Source: Staphylococcus pragensis
GTDB lineage: Bacteria; Bacillota; Bacilli; Staphylococcales; Staphylococcaceae
Reading direction: 5' to 3'
DNA: 64,000 nt
Assembly: GCF_004785665.1 (NCBI RefSeq)
Contig: NZ_SRPJ01000008.1
Span: 16,963 to 80,962, forward strand
Shown here: in pieces, positions 54,538 through 63,978 of the stretch
Layout of the letters: every line of letters begins with the position of its first letter
Position numbering within the stretch: the stretch's first letter is position 1
Made by a program: the position numbers and the translations under genes
Notes under the pieces: generated by a model
The model's database searches: none
Told to the model about the DNA's origin: nothing
The model's input: only the letters and a program-made list of their open reading frames with translations

Positions 54538-55608
54538 TTGTTTAACTATCATAGTTTGGCATTTAAAAATGCTAAATCGCAAATTTTAAAAACTATCCTA
54601 TTTAGTATAGTTAGTTTTTTAATTGTATTTGCGATTTTTGTTGTTGCTAGAACATTCTTTATTCAATCATTTATGCAAATGCAAATAGCAGCACAATTTC
54701 AACAATCAACTGGTTCATCATTATTTATAATGATTCTAACACTTGTTTTAGGATTGCTTTTCTTTATATTAGTAGGTTATCAATTACTTGCTGGTGCTTT
54801 TAATGTAATGGCTAAAGCAATAAAAAGAGAAAAAGTTAGTTTTTCAGATTTATTTTTTGCTTTTAAGAAAGGAAAATATAGCAAAAGTATTGTTTTAGCT
54901 CTACTTTCAATGGTGTTATACATCATTATGTATCTAATCACAATGGGTTTAAACTTCTTATTTAATAAAGCTTTAACCCCAATATTCACTTCATTGCAAC
55001 AATCAGTAAGTACTTCTGATCATGCAATAGGAATTTTATTAACTGTACAAATTATATTTGTAATTATTATGGGCCTAATCTTATCATTAGTTTATTGGTT
55101 CTTCTTTATTTGGATGATTAACTATACAGTATCATTATCTCAAAATAATGATTTAAGTGCGATGAATCATTTTAAAGAAGGCTTTAAAGGCATTAAAAAT
55201 GGTAATAAAACTTGGTTAAAATTCTTTATTGCAATTATTTTAATCAACTTAGTAATTATCATTATTACTCAGCCATTAGGCACTCTAATCTCAGTATCAA
55301 CTGCCAATATGTCACAAAAAGCGGCACAAGTGATTATGATTATTGCTGAAGTTATCATTTTAGTTTTACGATTTGTTCTTTATTTCGTTATTCTCATGGG
55401 AATTGTTCAATATTTCTTAAAACGTGGAGAAAAACAAAACAAACTCCGTAAAAATAAAAAATTAGATAAAAATGAAAAAACAAAAGGCACTACTAATGAT
55501 GATTCACTTCATAAAGAAAGACAAGAATCTACAAGTGTTAACGATAAACTTAAAAATCAATCTGAAGTGGTAACAGACAAAGTTAAACATCACTCAGATA
55601 AAAAATAA
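54538..55608 (+). CDS. Multi-pass membrane protein with a charged C-terminal tail
   Basis: A 356-residue protein of unknown function. The TTG start is supported by AAGGAG eight bases before it; it gives MFNYHSLAFKNAKSQI. Six or so hydrophobic segments follow to about residue 300, with TILFSIVSFLIVFAIFVVAR first. The last 55 residues are soluble and dominated by Lys, Asp, Asn and Ser. The pattern resembles DUF975-type or glycerophosphodiesterase membrane-domain proteins, without a diagnostic motif. A terminator follows. Confidence 0.7.
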   Translation: MFNYHSLAFKNAKSQILKTILFSIVSFLIVFAIFVVARTFFIQSFMQMQIAAQFQQSTGSSLFIMILTLVLGLLFFILVGYQLLAGAFNVMAKAIKREKVSFSDLFFAFKKGKYSKSIVLALLSMVLYIIMYLITMGLNFLFNKALTPIFTSLQQSVSTSDHAIGILLTVQIIFVIIMGLILSLVYWFFFIWMINYTVSLSQNNDLSAMNHFKEGFKGIKNGNKTWLKFFIAIILINLVIIIITQPLGTLISVSTANMSQKAAQVIMIIAEVIILVLRFVLYFVILMGIVQYFLKRGEKQNKLRKNKKLDKNEKTKGTTNDDSLHKERQESTSVNDKLKNQSEVVTDKVKHHSDKK

Positions 55609-55621
55609 AATATATGTCTAA

Positions 55622-55659
55622 TAAAAATCATCGGCTTATCGTTGCCGATGATTTTTTTA
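55622..55659. terminator. Bidirectional terminator between the membrane gene and the HAD gene
   Basis: AAATCATCGGC and GCCGATGATTT form a perfect stem flanked by A and T runs. Confidence 0.93.
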
Positions 55660-55662
55660 TCA

Positions 55663-56520
55663 TTATTTTAAGAATTTTTCTTCTAAATATAATGCCGCAC
55701 CATCTTCTTCATTCGTAAATGACGTCACATCATCTGTTAATTCTTTAATTTCTGGACGAGCATTCTTCATAGCAACACAATATCCACCAAAAGCAAACAT
55801 AGCTCTGTCATTATCGCTATCCCCAATAACAAGTGTTTCCTCTTGTTTAATGTTAAAATGTTCAATCATCTCTTTAATCCCTGTACCTTTATCAATTTTA
55901 TAAGCCATCGTCTCAGCATTAAATCTCGATGAATTAGAAACGCTAATATTTAATAACACTTTATTTTGTATTAATTCATCTCTAAAGTTTGCAATTTTAT
56001 TTAAGTTATCACTGAATAAGTAAATTTTAGCGAATTGATCTTCTACAATTTCTTCTTCCCAATTAATCTTCCCTGCCATTGCATCTCGTCGTGATTTCCA
56101 TTCACTTTCACTTACATTATTAGGAGGTGTTTCTCCTTGAATCATTTCATCCATCCACTGTTTATCTTCTTTTAAAGCAATACGCATTTTATCAAATGGA
56201 AATACTTCATAATAAATATGTTGTTGCTGAGCTAAACTAACAATCTTCTTAACACTATCTGTTAATAAACTATGTTGGAATAAGTTTTCTCCATCTATTT
56301 CTCCACTAGTGCCGTTTGAACTGATAATACCGTCCACTTTGAATCCTTGAGGTACTAAGTTTTCAATTTCAGAATATGAACGACCTGTAGCTAAAAATAC
56401 CTTTAATCCCTTATCTCTTAATGCATCGATAACTTCTTTTGTTTTAAAAGAAGCTTGGTTATTTTCATGTAAAATTGTGCCATCCATATCTAAAAATATA
56501 GCTTTAGTTTTTTCTGTCAT
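55663..56520 (-). CDS. HAD-superfamily Cof-type phosphatase
   Basis: A phosphatase of 285 residues with the four HAD motifs: FLDMDGTILHENNQ (nucleophile Asp), VDGIISSNGTSG (motif II region), the cap domain, and LVIGDSDNDRAMFAFGGY (motif IV). The Cof-like type IIB cap suggests a small phosphorylated sugar or cofactor as substrate. The ATG with GGAGGG upstream is used; a longer in-frame ATG ten codons earlier overlaps the ABC gene. Coupling with the ABC ATPase gene is likely. Confidence 0.88.
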   Translation of the reverse strand: MTEKTKAIFLDMDGTILHENNQASFKTKEVIDALRDKGLKVFLATGRSYSEIENLVPQGFKVDGIISSNGTSGEIDGENLFQHSLLTDSVKKIVSLAQQQHIYYEVFPFDKMRIALKEDKQWMDEMIQGETPPNNVSESEWKSRRDAMAGKINWEEEIVEDQFAKIYLFSDNLNKIANFRDELIQNKVLLNISVSNSSRFNAETMAYKIDKGTGIKEMIEHFNIKQEETLVIGDSDNDRAMFAFGGYCVAMKNARPEIKELTDDVTSFTNEEDGAALYLEEKFLK

Positions 56521-56546
56521 TATGTATGTACCCTCCGTATAATTTT

Positions 56547-57335
56547 TCAATTATTATTTTTCAAAAACAGACTCCAACGTTGATGATATTTTACAACTTC
56601 TACGTTTGTCTTAAACATTAGAGACATAATATCACTATTAAGAATATCGTTAATATCTCCTTGTTTAAAGCATTTCCCTTCTTTTAGTAAAAATATTTTA
56701 TCAAATAATGGAATAATTTCTTCTATGAAATGTGTTACGTAAATGATAGAAAGTGTGGGATATTCTTGATTTAATTGTTCTAAGGTAGCAAATAGTGTCT
56801 CTCGTGCAATAAAATCCAGACCTGAAGCAGGTTCATCTAAAATAAGTAATTTAGGATTATTCATCAATGCCCGTACAATCATGACTTTTTGTCGTTGTCC
56901 TGTAGAGAGATATCCTAAAAATTGATGTTGGAAGTCATGCATACCAACTATTTGTAACAATGATTCAGCTTCTTTAACTAACGTTTCATTTACTTCTTTA
57001 TAAACGCCTATAGATTTAAATGCACCACTTATAACAACATCTATTACCGTTTCACCTTCTTGAAACTTTTCTAATAAACTAGAGGAAACATAACCTATTT
57101 GCTCCCTTACCTTAGAAGCAGAATAGCCATAACATCCTGGTTTCATACCAAAAAGATTAAGGGTACCTTCAGAAATTGATTCATATCCATTTAATATATT
57201 GAGTAGCGTAGTCTTACCTGCGCCATTTAAGCCGTATAATACCCATTTATCGCCTTCCTTGATATTCCACGATAATTGATTAAGAATTAATCTACCTTGT
57301 TTCATTTTACAAACGTTTTCTAACGAAATTAACAT
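56547..57335 (-). CDS. ABC transporter ATP-binding protein without an adjacent permease
   Basis: A 262-residue ABC ATPase. Walker A is YGLNGAGKTTLLNIL, the signature is LSTGQRQKVMIVRA, and Walker B is LLILDEPASGLD, with the switch His in YVTHFIEEI. The sequence resembles YlmA-like proteins of Firmicutes. No membrane partner is encoded next to it, so it may be an orphan or a soluble ABC protein. The ATG giving MLISLENVCK is used. The glmS terminator lies upstream. Confidence 0.87.
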   Translation of the reverse strand: MLISLENVCKMKQGRLILNQLSWNIKEGDKWVLYGLNGAGKTTLLNILNGYESISEGTLNLFGMKPGCYGYSASKVREQIGYVSSSLLEKFQEGETVIDVVISGAFKSIGVYKEVNETLVKEAESLLQIVGMHDFQHQFLGYLSTGQRQKVMIVRALMNNPKLLILDEPASGLDFIARETLFATLEQLNQEYPTLSIIYVTHFIEEIIPLFDKIFLLKEGKCFKQGDINDILNSDIMSLMFKTNVEVVKYHQRWSLFLKNNN

Positions 57336-57424
57336 CACAACACCCCATCTCACAATAATCTTATTGTAAGACAATTCAGATAATTATTCAAAATCAATTT
57401 CTTCTTTTAAAGTAGTAAGACTAT

Positions 57425-57465
57425 ATAAAAAAAACAGCCTAATGAGATAACTCATTAGACTGTTA
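57425..57465 (-). terminator. Terminator after glmS
   Basis: On the minus strand AACAGTCTAATGAG pairs with CTCATTAGGCTGTT (one mismatch), followed by eight T. Confidence 0.9.
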
Positions 57466-57490
57466 AATAGTTAAAGTTATTGAAAAATGA

Positions 57491-59296
57491 TTATTCTACT
57501 GTAACTGATTTAGCTAAGTTACGTGGTTTATCAACATCTAAATCTCTGTGTAATGCAGCATAGTAAGAAATTAATTGTAATGTAACTACTGATACTAATG
57601 GTGTTAATAATTCATGTACATGAGGGATAACATACGTATCGCCTTCTTTTTCTAAACCTTCCATAGAAATGATACATGGATTTGCACCACGAGCTACAAC
57701 TTCTTTCACATTACCACGAATTGATAAGTTAACTTTTTCTTGAGTTGCTAAAGCAATAACAGGTGTACCTTCTTCAATTAATGCGATTGTACCGTGTTTT
57801 AATTCACCACCAGCAAATCCTTCAGCTTGAATATATGAAATTTCTTTAAGTTTTAATGCGCCTTCTAAACTTACATTATAATCCATTGTACGTCCAATGA
57901 AGAAAGCGTTACGAGTTGTTTCTAAGAAATCTTTCGCAATTTGTTCCATTTTAGGTGTATCATCTACAATTGTTTCGATTGCAGTTGTTACTTTTGCTAA
58001 TTCTCTTAATAAATCGATATCATTATTGCGGCCATGTTCTTTAGCTACTACTTGTGAAAGGATAGATAATACAGCAATTTGAGCTGTATAAGCTTTAGTA
58101 GATGCTACAGCAATTTCAGGACCTGCATGTAATAATAATGTATGGTCTGCTTCACGTGATAATGTTGAACCAGCTACATTTGTTACTGTTAATGATTTAT
58201 GACCAAGTTTATTCGTTTCAACTAATACAGCACGGCTATCTGCTGTTTCACCTGATTGAGAAATATAAATGAATAAAGGTTTTTCAGAAAGTAAAGGCAT
58301 ATTGTAAACGAATTCTGAAGCAACGTGTACTTCAGTAGGTACGCCAGCCCATTTTTCTAAATATTCTTTACCTACTAAACCAGCGTGGTAACTTGTACCT
58401 GCTGCAATAATATAAATACGGTCAGCAGCTGTAACATCTTTAACGATTTCAGGATCAATTTTAAGATCACCATTTTCATCTTCATATTCTTGAATAATAC
58501 GACGCATTACAGCTGGTTGTTCGTTAATTTCTTTTAACATGTAGTGATCATAAATACCTTTTTCTGCATCTGAAGCATCAATTTGTGCAGTATAAGTTTC
58601 ACGATCTTGTACATTACCTTCTTGATCTTTAATAGTTACGCTATCTTTTTTAACGATAACAATTTCATGGTCATGGATTTCTTTATATTGATTTGTAATT
58701 TTAATCATTGCTAAAGCATCAGATGCAATAACGTTAAATCCTTCACCTACACCTACTAATAAAGGTGATTTGTTTTTAGCAACGAAAATTGTATCTTCAT
58801 CTTGGTTGTCTAATAAACCTAAAGCATAAGAACCGTGTAATAAAGATACTACTTTAGTAAATGCTTCTTCAGTTGCTAAACCTTCATTTGAGAAGAATTC
58901 AACTAATTGAACGATAACTTCAGTATCTGTTTCAGATTTGAAATCAACATTTTTTAAGTATTCATTTTTTAATTCTTCATAGTTTTCAATTACACCATTA
59001 TGCACTAGTGTAAAACGTTCATTATTTGATTGATGTGGATGAGAGTTTACTGTACTTGGTACACCGTGTGTAGCCCAACGAGTATGACCAATACCAACAT
59101 GGCCATCGATATCGTTGCTGTCTGCTACTTTTCTTAATTCTGCAATACGACCTTTTTCTTTAAATACAGTGGTACCCTCTTCATTAGCAACTGCAATTCC
59201 TGCAGAGTCATAACCTCTGTATTCTAATTTTTCTAAACCTGATAATAATAATTCCTTAGCATTATCATAACCAATATAACCTACAATTCCGCACAT
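57491..59296 (-). CDS. glmS: Glutamine-fructose-6-phosphate aminotransferase
   Basis: A 601-residue enzyme making glucosamine 6-phosphate, the entry to amino-sugar and wall synthesis. The N-terminal glutaminase domain starts MCGIVGYIG with the nucleophile Cys2 (after Met removal Cys1), and has [12 protein letters not shown]. Two SIS domains follow, with [33 protein letters not shown] and [15 protein letters not shown]. The mRNA leader contains the self-cleaving glmS ribozyme, giving feedback by the product. Confidence 0.98.
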   Translation of the reverse strand: MCGIVGYIGYDNAKELLLSGLEKLEYRGYDSAGIAVANEEGTTVFKEKGRIAELRKVADSNDIDGHVGIGHTRWATHGVPSTVNSHPHQSNNERFTLVHNGVIENYEELKNEYLKNVDFKSETDTEVIVQLVEFFSNEGLATEEAFTKVVSLLHGSYALGLLDNQDEDTIFVAKNKSPLLVGVGEGFNVIASDALAMIKITNQYKEIHDHEIVIVKKDSVTIKDQEGNVQDRETYTAQIDASDAEKGIYDHYMLKEINEQPAVMRRIIQEYEDENGDLKIDPEIVKDVTAADRIYIIAAGTSYHAGLVGKEYLEKWAGVPTEVHVASEFVYNMPLLSEKPLFIYISQSGETADSRAVLVETNKLGHKSLTVTNVAGSTLSREADHTLLLHAGPEIAVASTKAYTAQIAVLSILSQVVAKEHGRNNDIDLLRELAKVTTAIETIVDDTPKMEQIAKDFLETTRNAFFIGRTMDYNVSLEGALKLKEISYIQAEGFAGGELKHGTIALIEEGTPVIALATQEKVNLSIRGNVKEVVARGANPCIISMEGLEKEGDTYVIPHVHELLTPLVSVVTLQLISYYAALHRDLDVDKPRNLAKSVTVE

Positions 59297-59460
59297 AAAA
59301 AATTTCCTCCGTCAATTAATGGCAAATCATTTTATCTGTTTTATAAAATGTATCTATCTAGAGGCAAGTAATATCATTAATCTTCATTATTTCTCAATAT
59401 TTACTTAACCTTTTTGCCATTTTTTTCTATTTTTGTTTGATAAAGATAGACATTCTTATT

Positions 59461-59650
59461 ATTTTTGTGCATTTAGTTGCCTAAATGTTTTAATAATAAG
59501 CTCACGAATGTGTCGCATCCGGAATAGCATCCGCCGATTTACTCGATGACTATTCTCCTCGTCTACAAAGTGATTGATTTATCTATAAGAATTCTCATAT
59601 TTAATTCTTAATCATTAATAAATAATACTTTGTCCTGGCGCTTTAGTTTG
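59461..59650 (-). ncRNA. glmS ribozyme (glucosamine-6-phosphate activated)
   Basis: The minus strand has the conserved blocks in order: AAAGCGCCAGGAC with the cleavage site before GCGCC (between bases 59642 and 59641), GACGAGGAGAATAGTCATCG, AATCGGCGGATGC, CGGATGCGACACATTCGTGAG, and a closing hairpin ATTTAG-GCAA-CTAAAT with a GNRA loop. The layout matches the glmS catalytic RNA, and it sits about 165 bases before glmS. The remaining leader (59297-59460) is AT-rich without further structure. Confidence 0.95.
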
Positions 59651-59861
59651 TTACTATACTTTCCTCCTTCCAATATTATTTATTTTACACTGTATAAACA
59701 AATTATTGCAAATAATTTCACAACAAAAATGTATTATTTTAAAGAATATAAGTTTTATAACTTATTGAACCATTTAACTAATTTAATTTTTTATACTTTT
59801 ATTTATTAAAAAGATTGCTTATTAATATATGTAAGCGTTTTAATTTCCTAGAAATTAAATA
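59651..59861 (-). other. AT-rich stretch with the presumed glmS promoter
   Basis: The region upstream of the ribozyme must hold the glmS promoter; no gene and no confident -35/-10 pair was read. In S. aureus the mannitol genes and fmtB would lie between glmS and glmM; nothing of them remains here. Confidence 0.4.
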
Positions 59862-60072
59862 GAGGCTGAGACAAATTAAAATGTCTCAGCCTTTGCTAAT
59901 ATATTGGCAGTAGCTGACTGGTTTGAAAATGCGCTTAAATCAAGCTTTTTTCAAATCTAGTCACCCTTGCCGGGGAGCGGGGCCCCAGCACAGAGAATGT
60001 CATTAAGAAATTCCACTAATAAAGCAAGCTGGGGTTGGACGACGAAATTTATTTAATTTCTGTCCCTCTCCC
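59862..60072 (+). repeat. 211-bp staphylococcal intergenic repeat, copy C
   Basis: Nearly identical to copy A and in the same orientation: GAGGCTGAGACA hairpin, TATTGGCAGTAGCTGACTGG, GCCGGGGAGCGGGGCCCC, and the end TTTCTGTCCCTCTCCC. It lies between glmM (ending just right of it) and the glmS leader; its hairpin may help terminate the cdaA-cdaR-glmM transcript. Confidence 0.9.
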
Positions 60073-60090
60073 TTTTTTTCTAATACAATA

Positions 60091-61446
60091 TTATTTATCT
60101 AAACCCATTTTCTCTTCAACAACATCTGCAATTCGTTGAGCAAAACGTTGAGCATCTTCATCTGTAGCTGCTTCAACCATTACACGTACTAATGGTTCAG
60201 TACCAGAAGGTCTAACTAAAATTCTACCTTCTCCATTCATTTCCTCTTCAACTTCAGTCATTACTTGTTTGACATCTGCATTTTCTTCAACGTGATGTTT
60301 GTCAGTAACTTTAACATTGATTAAAGATTGTGGATATTTTTTCATTTGAGCTGCTAATTCACTTAAAGGTTTGCCACTCATTTTAATTACTGCTGCTAAT
60401 TGTACACCAGTTAATAAGCCATCACCAGTTGTATTATGATCCATAAGAACGATATGGCCAGATTGTTCTCCGCCTAAGTTGTAATTGCCACGTCGCATTT
60501 CTTCAACTACATATCTATCTCCAACTTTAGTTTTATTTGAAGCGATACCTTCTTGTTCTAAAGCTTTATAGAAGCCTAAATTACTCATTACTGTAGAAAC
60601 AATCATATTATTGTTCAGCTCATTATTTTTATGCATTGCTTGACCAATAATAAACATGATTTGATCTCCGTCGATAATATTACCTTTTTCATCTACAGCA
60701 ATTAAGCGATCTCCATCACCATCAAATGCTAAACCGAAGTCACTTTCAGTTTCTACAACTTTTTCAGCTAATTGCTCTGGATGAGTAGAGCCACATGCTT
60801 CATTAATATTATAACCATCCGGGCTGCAACCAATTGTTTCCGTATTAGCTTCTAAATCTCCAAATAAAAATGGTGCTAATGCAGATGTTGATCCGTTTGC
60901 GCCATCTAAGACAATTTTCAAACCATCTAAATCAACATCAATTGTAGATTTTAAATAACTTAAATACTTTTGAGCCCCTTCAAAGTAATCAGAAAAATGT
61001 ACAATATCTTTTCCTACAGGTCTAGGTAATTCAGGATTTTCTTGATCAAGTAAAGCTTCAATTTCATTTTCTTGATCATCTGATAATTTAAATCCATCTG
61101 CACCAAAGAATTTAATACCATTGTCTGCTACAGGGTTGTGTGAAGCAGAAATCATTACACCTAATTCAGCGCCCATTTCACGAGTAAGATAAGCTACACC
61201 TGGAGTTGAAATAATGCCCAATCGCATAACTTCTGCACCGATAGAAGCTAAGCCAGCGATTAATGCTGATTCTAACATTTCACCAGAGACACGTGTATCT
61301 CTACCTACTAGTACTTTAGGGTGTGCTTCACCTTTATTATGTGCTAAAACATAGCCCCCATAACGTCCTAATTTAAATGCTAATTCAGGAGTTAATTCTT
61401 TATTTGCTATTCCTCTTACTCCATCAGTACCAAAATATTTTCCCAT
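60091..61446 (-). CDS. glmM: Phosphoglucosamine mutase
   Basis: A 451-residue mutase converting glucosamine 6-phosphate to the 1-phosphate. The phosphoserine is Ser102 in [15 protein letters not shown]; the metal loop is [16 protein letters not shown] and the sugar loop is [14 protein letters not shown]. The phosphate-binding end is [16 protein letters not shown]. It is the third gene of the cdaA-cdaR-glmM operon, which ties c-di-AMP synthesis to wall precursor supply. GlmS, the enzyme before it, lies just downstream. Confidence 0.98.
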   Translation of the reverse strand: MGKYFGTDGVRGIANKELTPELAFKLGRYGGYVLAHNKGEAHPKVLVGRDTRVSGEMLESALIAGLASIGAEVMRLGIISTPGVAYLTREMGAELGVMISASHNPVADNGIKFFGADGFKLSDDQENEIEALLDQENPELPRPVGKDIVHFSDYFEGAQKYLSYLKSTIDVDLDGLKIVLDGANGSTSALAPFLFGDLEANTETIGCSPDGYNINEACGSTHPEQLAEKVVETESDFGLAFDGDGDRLIAVDEKGNIIDGDQIMFIIGQAMHKNNELNNNMIVSTVMSNLGFYKALEQEGIASNKTKVGDRYVVEEMRRGNYNLGGEQSGHIVLMDHNTTGDGLLTGVQLAAVIKMSGKPLSELAAQMKKYPQSLINVKVTDKHHVEENADVKQVMTEVEEEMNGEGRILVRPSGTEPLVRVMVEAATDEDAQRFAQRIADVVEEKMGLDK

Positions 61447-61479
61447 TGTTAAATTCTCCTTTATTTATAAAAATTTAAA

Positions 61480-62412
61480 TTATTTCAAATTAATACGTGC
61501 CGTTACTTCCTCTGTATCAGCTTTTTTAACTTTGTCAGGTATATTGATTTTAACCTTTTTATCTGTAGAATTAGATATATCATCTAAATTCACTACAGCG
61601 TCAACTTCATTAATATCTTGCAATGTCTCTCTATTACCATAAATTTCAATTTCATCTTTATCTAATGAAATATCATCAAGTTCTTCATCATCTGGTAAGT
61701 TACCTTCAGTGTGTACATGAACTTTGACTTTCTTACTATAAGGCTCTACCTCTGTTGTTAATTTCACTTGATCAGGTTTAATATGCACATTTAACTTGTT
61801 GAGTTGTTTATCAAAAGCAGTTACATCTGCTACATCAGAAGTGTCTTTATTTATCTTGTCTACGTCACGATAAGTAGCCTTGAGATAAGCAATTTTAGAT
61901 AGTTGTTGTTTACCTCCTGTTACTTTCACAGTGTCAGGCTCTACTCTGCTATCTTTTACTTTGTAATTAGCATCAATATCATTCTGACCTATATCAGGTT
62001 GTACATGCATTGTTTTAGAATCTTTATTTTCAAGAGTGATATAGGCTTGTTTAGGCTTGACATTATAATTGATGTCATTACTTAATCCTTTAACTATATA
62101 ATCTTCTTTATAGTTCCCTGCTTTTGCATTAGATAAGTCAACTGTCACTTTAATATCATCCGAATTCTCTATTTTAAGTAGTTTGGACTGCGGTCCAGAA
62201 ATCGTTACATTTACTGTATCTGGAGCTTTAGTAACATGTAAATCTTTTGAATTATAAAGAACTTCCACAGGTACATCTTCAATAGTTTTAGAAGAATTTT
62301 GAGATAAATTATTATTATTAAAAACATTACCAAAGACATTATTTACAGATAAGTAAAAGAATATAGCTAAAACTAAAGCTACAAATCGTAAACCCCATTT
62401 ACTTTCTAACAT
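61480..62412 (-). CDS. cdaR: CdaA regulatory protein CdaR (YbbR repeats)
   Basis: A 310-residue exported protein anchored by one N-terminal helix (about residues 7-28, WGLRFVALVLAIFFYLSVNN). The rest consists of about four YbbR repeats, seen from repeated patterns such as VTISGPQSKLLKI, VKVTGGKQQLSKI and EIYGNRETLQDI. It binds and modulates the diadenylate cyclase CdaA. One base separates it from cdaA, and glmM follows after about 30 bases. Confidence 0.94.
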   Translation of the reverse strand: MLESKWGLRFVALVLAIFFYLSVNNVFGNVFNNNNLSQNSSKTIEDVPVEVLYNSKDLHVTKAPDTVNVTISGPQSKLLKIENSDDIKVTVDLSNAKAGNYKEDYIVKGLSNDINYNVKPKQAYITLENKDSKTMHVQPDIGQNDIDANYKVKDSRVEPDTVKVTGGKQQLSKIAYLKATYRDVDKINKDTSDVADVTAFDKQLNKLNVHIKPDQVKLTTEVEPYSKKVKVHVHTEGNLPDDEELDDISLDKDEIEIYGNRETLQDINEVDAVVNLDDISNSTDKKVKINIPDKVKKADTEEVTARINLK

Positions 62413-62413
62413 C

Positions 62414-63220
62414 TTATTTCACACCTTTCTTTTGAAAGTGTGTACCAAACCAATGTTCAGCTAATAACTCTTCGAAAACTTCCTCTGAAATATCTCTACG
62501 TAATTTGCCATCAAATGTAACGGATATTGATCCAGTTTCTTCAGACACCACAACTGTAAAGGCGTCTGAAACCTCTGATATACCTACGGCTGCTCTATGA
62601 CGCGTACCTAAACTTTTAGAAATTTTAGCACTGTCAGATAACGGTAGATAACTCGCAGAACTAGCAATTCTAGAATTTTGAATAATCATAGCTCCATCAT
62701 GTAAAGGTGTATTTGGTATAAAAACATTGATAAGCAATTCTTGCGATATTTCAGAATTCATTGCAATACCAGTTTCAATATAGTCTTGTAAACCGGTTTC
62801 TTTCTCAAAAACGACTAATGCACCTATACGTCTTTTAGCCATATATTGTACAGCTTTAGAAACTGCTTCAACTAATTTTTCTTCATCATGACTGTAGGTA
62901 TTTGTATATCGTTTGAATAAACTTCCTCGACCTAACTGTTCTAAAGCACGTCTAATTTCAGGTTGGAATATCACTATTAATGCTAGTACTCCCCATTGAA
63001 TCACAATATCAAACAGCTTAGAAGTAGCAGTTAAATTAAGGATTTTACTGACTTGCTGACCAATAACTATAAATAAAATACCTTTAAGTAGCTGAATAGC
63101 CTTAGTACCCTTAAATACAGTAATGAGAAGATAAAGGACATACCATACGATAAGTAAATCAAGTACACTTGTAATTATTTTTAATGTACTTAGATTATCA
63201 AAAAAGTTGGAAAAATCCAT
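62414..63220 (-). CDS. cdaA: Diadenylate cyclase CdaA
   Basis: A 268-residue membrane-bound enzyme making c-di-AMP from two ATP. Three N-terminal helices (about 15-87) precede the DAC domain, with the metal/catalytic DGA at 175-177 in TPLHDGAMIIQ and the ATP-binding RHR at 207-209 in LGTRHRAAVG. c-di-AMP controls potassium, osmotic state and wall strength in staphylococci. First gene of the operon; AGGAG precedes the ATG. Confidence 0.97.
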   Translation of the reverse strand: MDFSNFFDNLSTLKIITSVLDLLIVWYVLYLLITVFKGTKAIQLLKGILFIVIGQQVSKILNLTATSKLFDIVIQWGVLALIVIFQPEIRRALEQLGRGSLFKRYTNTYSHDEEKLVEAVSKAVQYMAKRRIGALVVFEKETGLQDYIETGIAMNSEISQELLINVFIPNTPLHDGAMIIQNSRIASSASYLPLSDSAKISKSLGTRHRAAVGISEVSDAFTVVVSEETGSISVTFDGKLRRDISEEVFEELLAEHWFGTHFQKKGVK

Positions 63221-63333
63221 AGCATCTCCTCCGAATATATTTTTCCATAGTCCTAATTATACCAATGAAAATACTAACTGTCATATGAACAATTAAAAAT
63301 TTATTTATATTGTTATCAAAACCTTTAGATAAC

Positions 63334-63360
63334 AAAAAAAGCATCCCAAATTGGGATGCT
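63334..63360 (-). terminator. Terminator of the rrn/tRNA operon
   Basis: On the minus strand AGCATCCCAA and TTGGGATGCT form a tight hairpin followed by seven T, right after the last tRNA. Confidence 0.95.
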
Positions 63361-63366
63361 TGTGAG

Positions 63367-63439
63367 TGAGCCATAGAGGATTCGAACCTCTGACCCTCTG
63401 ATTAAAAGTCAGATGCTCTACCAACTGAGCTAATGGCTC
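63367..63439 (-). tRNA. tRNA-Lys (anticodon TTT)
   Basis: A 73-base cloverleaf with acceptor arms GAGCCAT/ATGGCTC, anticodon arm CTGACTTTTAATCAG and T arm GAGGTTCGAATCCTC. The 3' CCA is not encoded (CTC follows the discriminator), unlike the five other tRNAs here. Confidence 0.97.
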
Positions 63440-63445
63440 TAATGG

Positions 63446-63517
63446 CTGGGCTAGCTGGATTCGAACCAGCGCGTGACGGAGTCAAAGTCCGTTGCCTTAC
63501 CGCTTGGCTATAGCCCA
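63446..63517 (-). tRNA. tRNA-Gln (anticodon TTG)
   Basis: A 72-base cloverleaf with TGGGCTA/TAGCCCA acceptor, anticodon arm GGACTTTGACTCC and T arm CTGGTTCGAATCCAG. CCA is encoded. Confidence 0.96.
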
Positions 63518-63526
63518 TTAAGATGG

Positions 63527-63607
63527 TGGAGGGGGGCAGATTCGAACTGCCGAACCCGAAGGAGCGGATTTACAGTCCGCCGCGTTTAGCCACTTCGCTA
63601 CCCCTCC
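63527..63607 (-). tRNA. tRNA-Tyr (anticodon GTA)
   Basis: An 81-base class II tRNA with a long variable arm; acceptor GGAGGGG/CCCCTCC, anticodon arm GGACTGTAAATCC. CCA is encoded. Confidence 0.96.
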
Positions 63608-63620
63608 GACTTATAAATGG

Positions 63621-63693
63621 TGGAGAATGACGGGTTCGAACCGCCGACCCTCTGCTTGTAAGGCAGATGCTCTCCCAGCTGAGCTAATTCTCC
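63621..63693 (-). tRNA. tRNA-Val (anticodon TAC)
   Basis: A 73-base cloverleaf with GGAGAAT/ATTCTCC acceptor and anticodon arm CTGCCTTACAAGCAG. CCA is encoded. Confidence 0.96.
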
Positions 63694-63703
63694 AACAAAA
63701 TGG

Positions 63704-63775
63704 TGACTCCTACGGGACTCGAACCCGTGTTACCGCCGTGAAAGGGCGGTGTCTTAACCGCTTGACCAAGGAGCC
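63704..63775 (-). tRNA. tRNA-Glu (anticodon TTC)
   Basis: A 72-base cloverleaf with GGCTCCT/AGGAGTC acceptor (one G-T pair), anticodon arm CGCCCTTTCACGGCG. CCA is encoded. Confidence 0.96.
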
Positions 63776-63779
63776 ATGG

Positions 63780-63851
63780 CTCCGCAGGTAGGATTCGAAC
63801 CTACGACCGATCGGTTAACAGCCGATAGCTCTACCACTGAGCTACTGCGGA
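63780..63851 (-). tRNA. tRNA-Asn (anticodon GTT)
   Basis: A 72-base cloverleaf with TCCGCAG/CTGCGGA acceptor, anticodon arm TCGGCTGTTAACCGA. CCA is encoded. It is the first tRNA after the 5S gene. Confidence 0.96.
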
Positions 63852-63861
63852 ATAATATGAT

Positions 63862-63978
63862 ATGCCTGGCAATGTCCTACTCTAGCGGAACGTAAATCCA
63901 ACTACCATCGGCGCTAAGGAGCTTAACTTCTGTGTTCGGCATGGGAACAGGTGTGACCTCCTTGCCATTGTCACCAGA
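63862..63978 (-). rRNA. rrf: 5S ribosomal RNA
   Basis: The minus strand reads TCTGGTGACAATGGCAAGG to GACATTGCCAGGC, with the conserved CACACCTGTTCCCATGCCG and GAACACAGAAGTTAAGCTCC inside. Ends are set by the pairing of the two termini; they may be off by one or two bases. It marks the 3' end of an rrn operon that continues right of the window. Confidence 0.95.
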
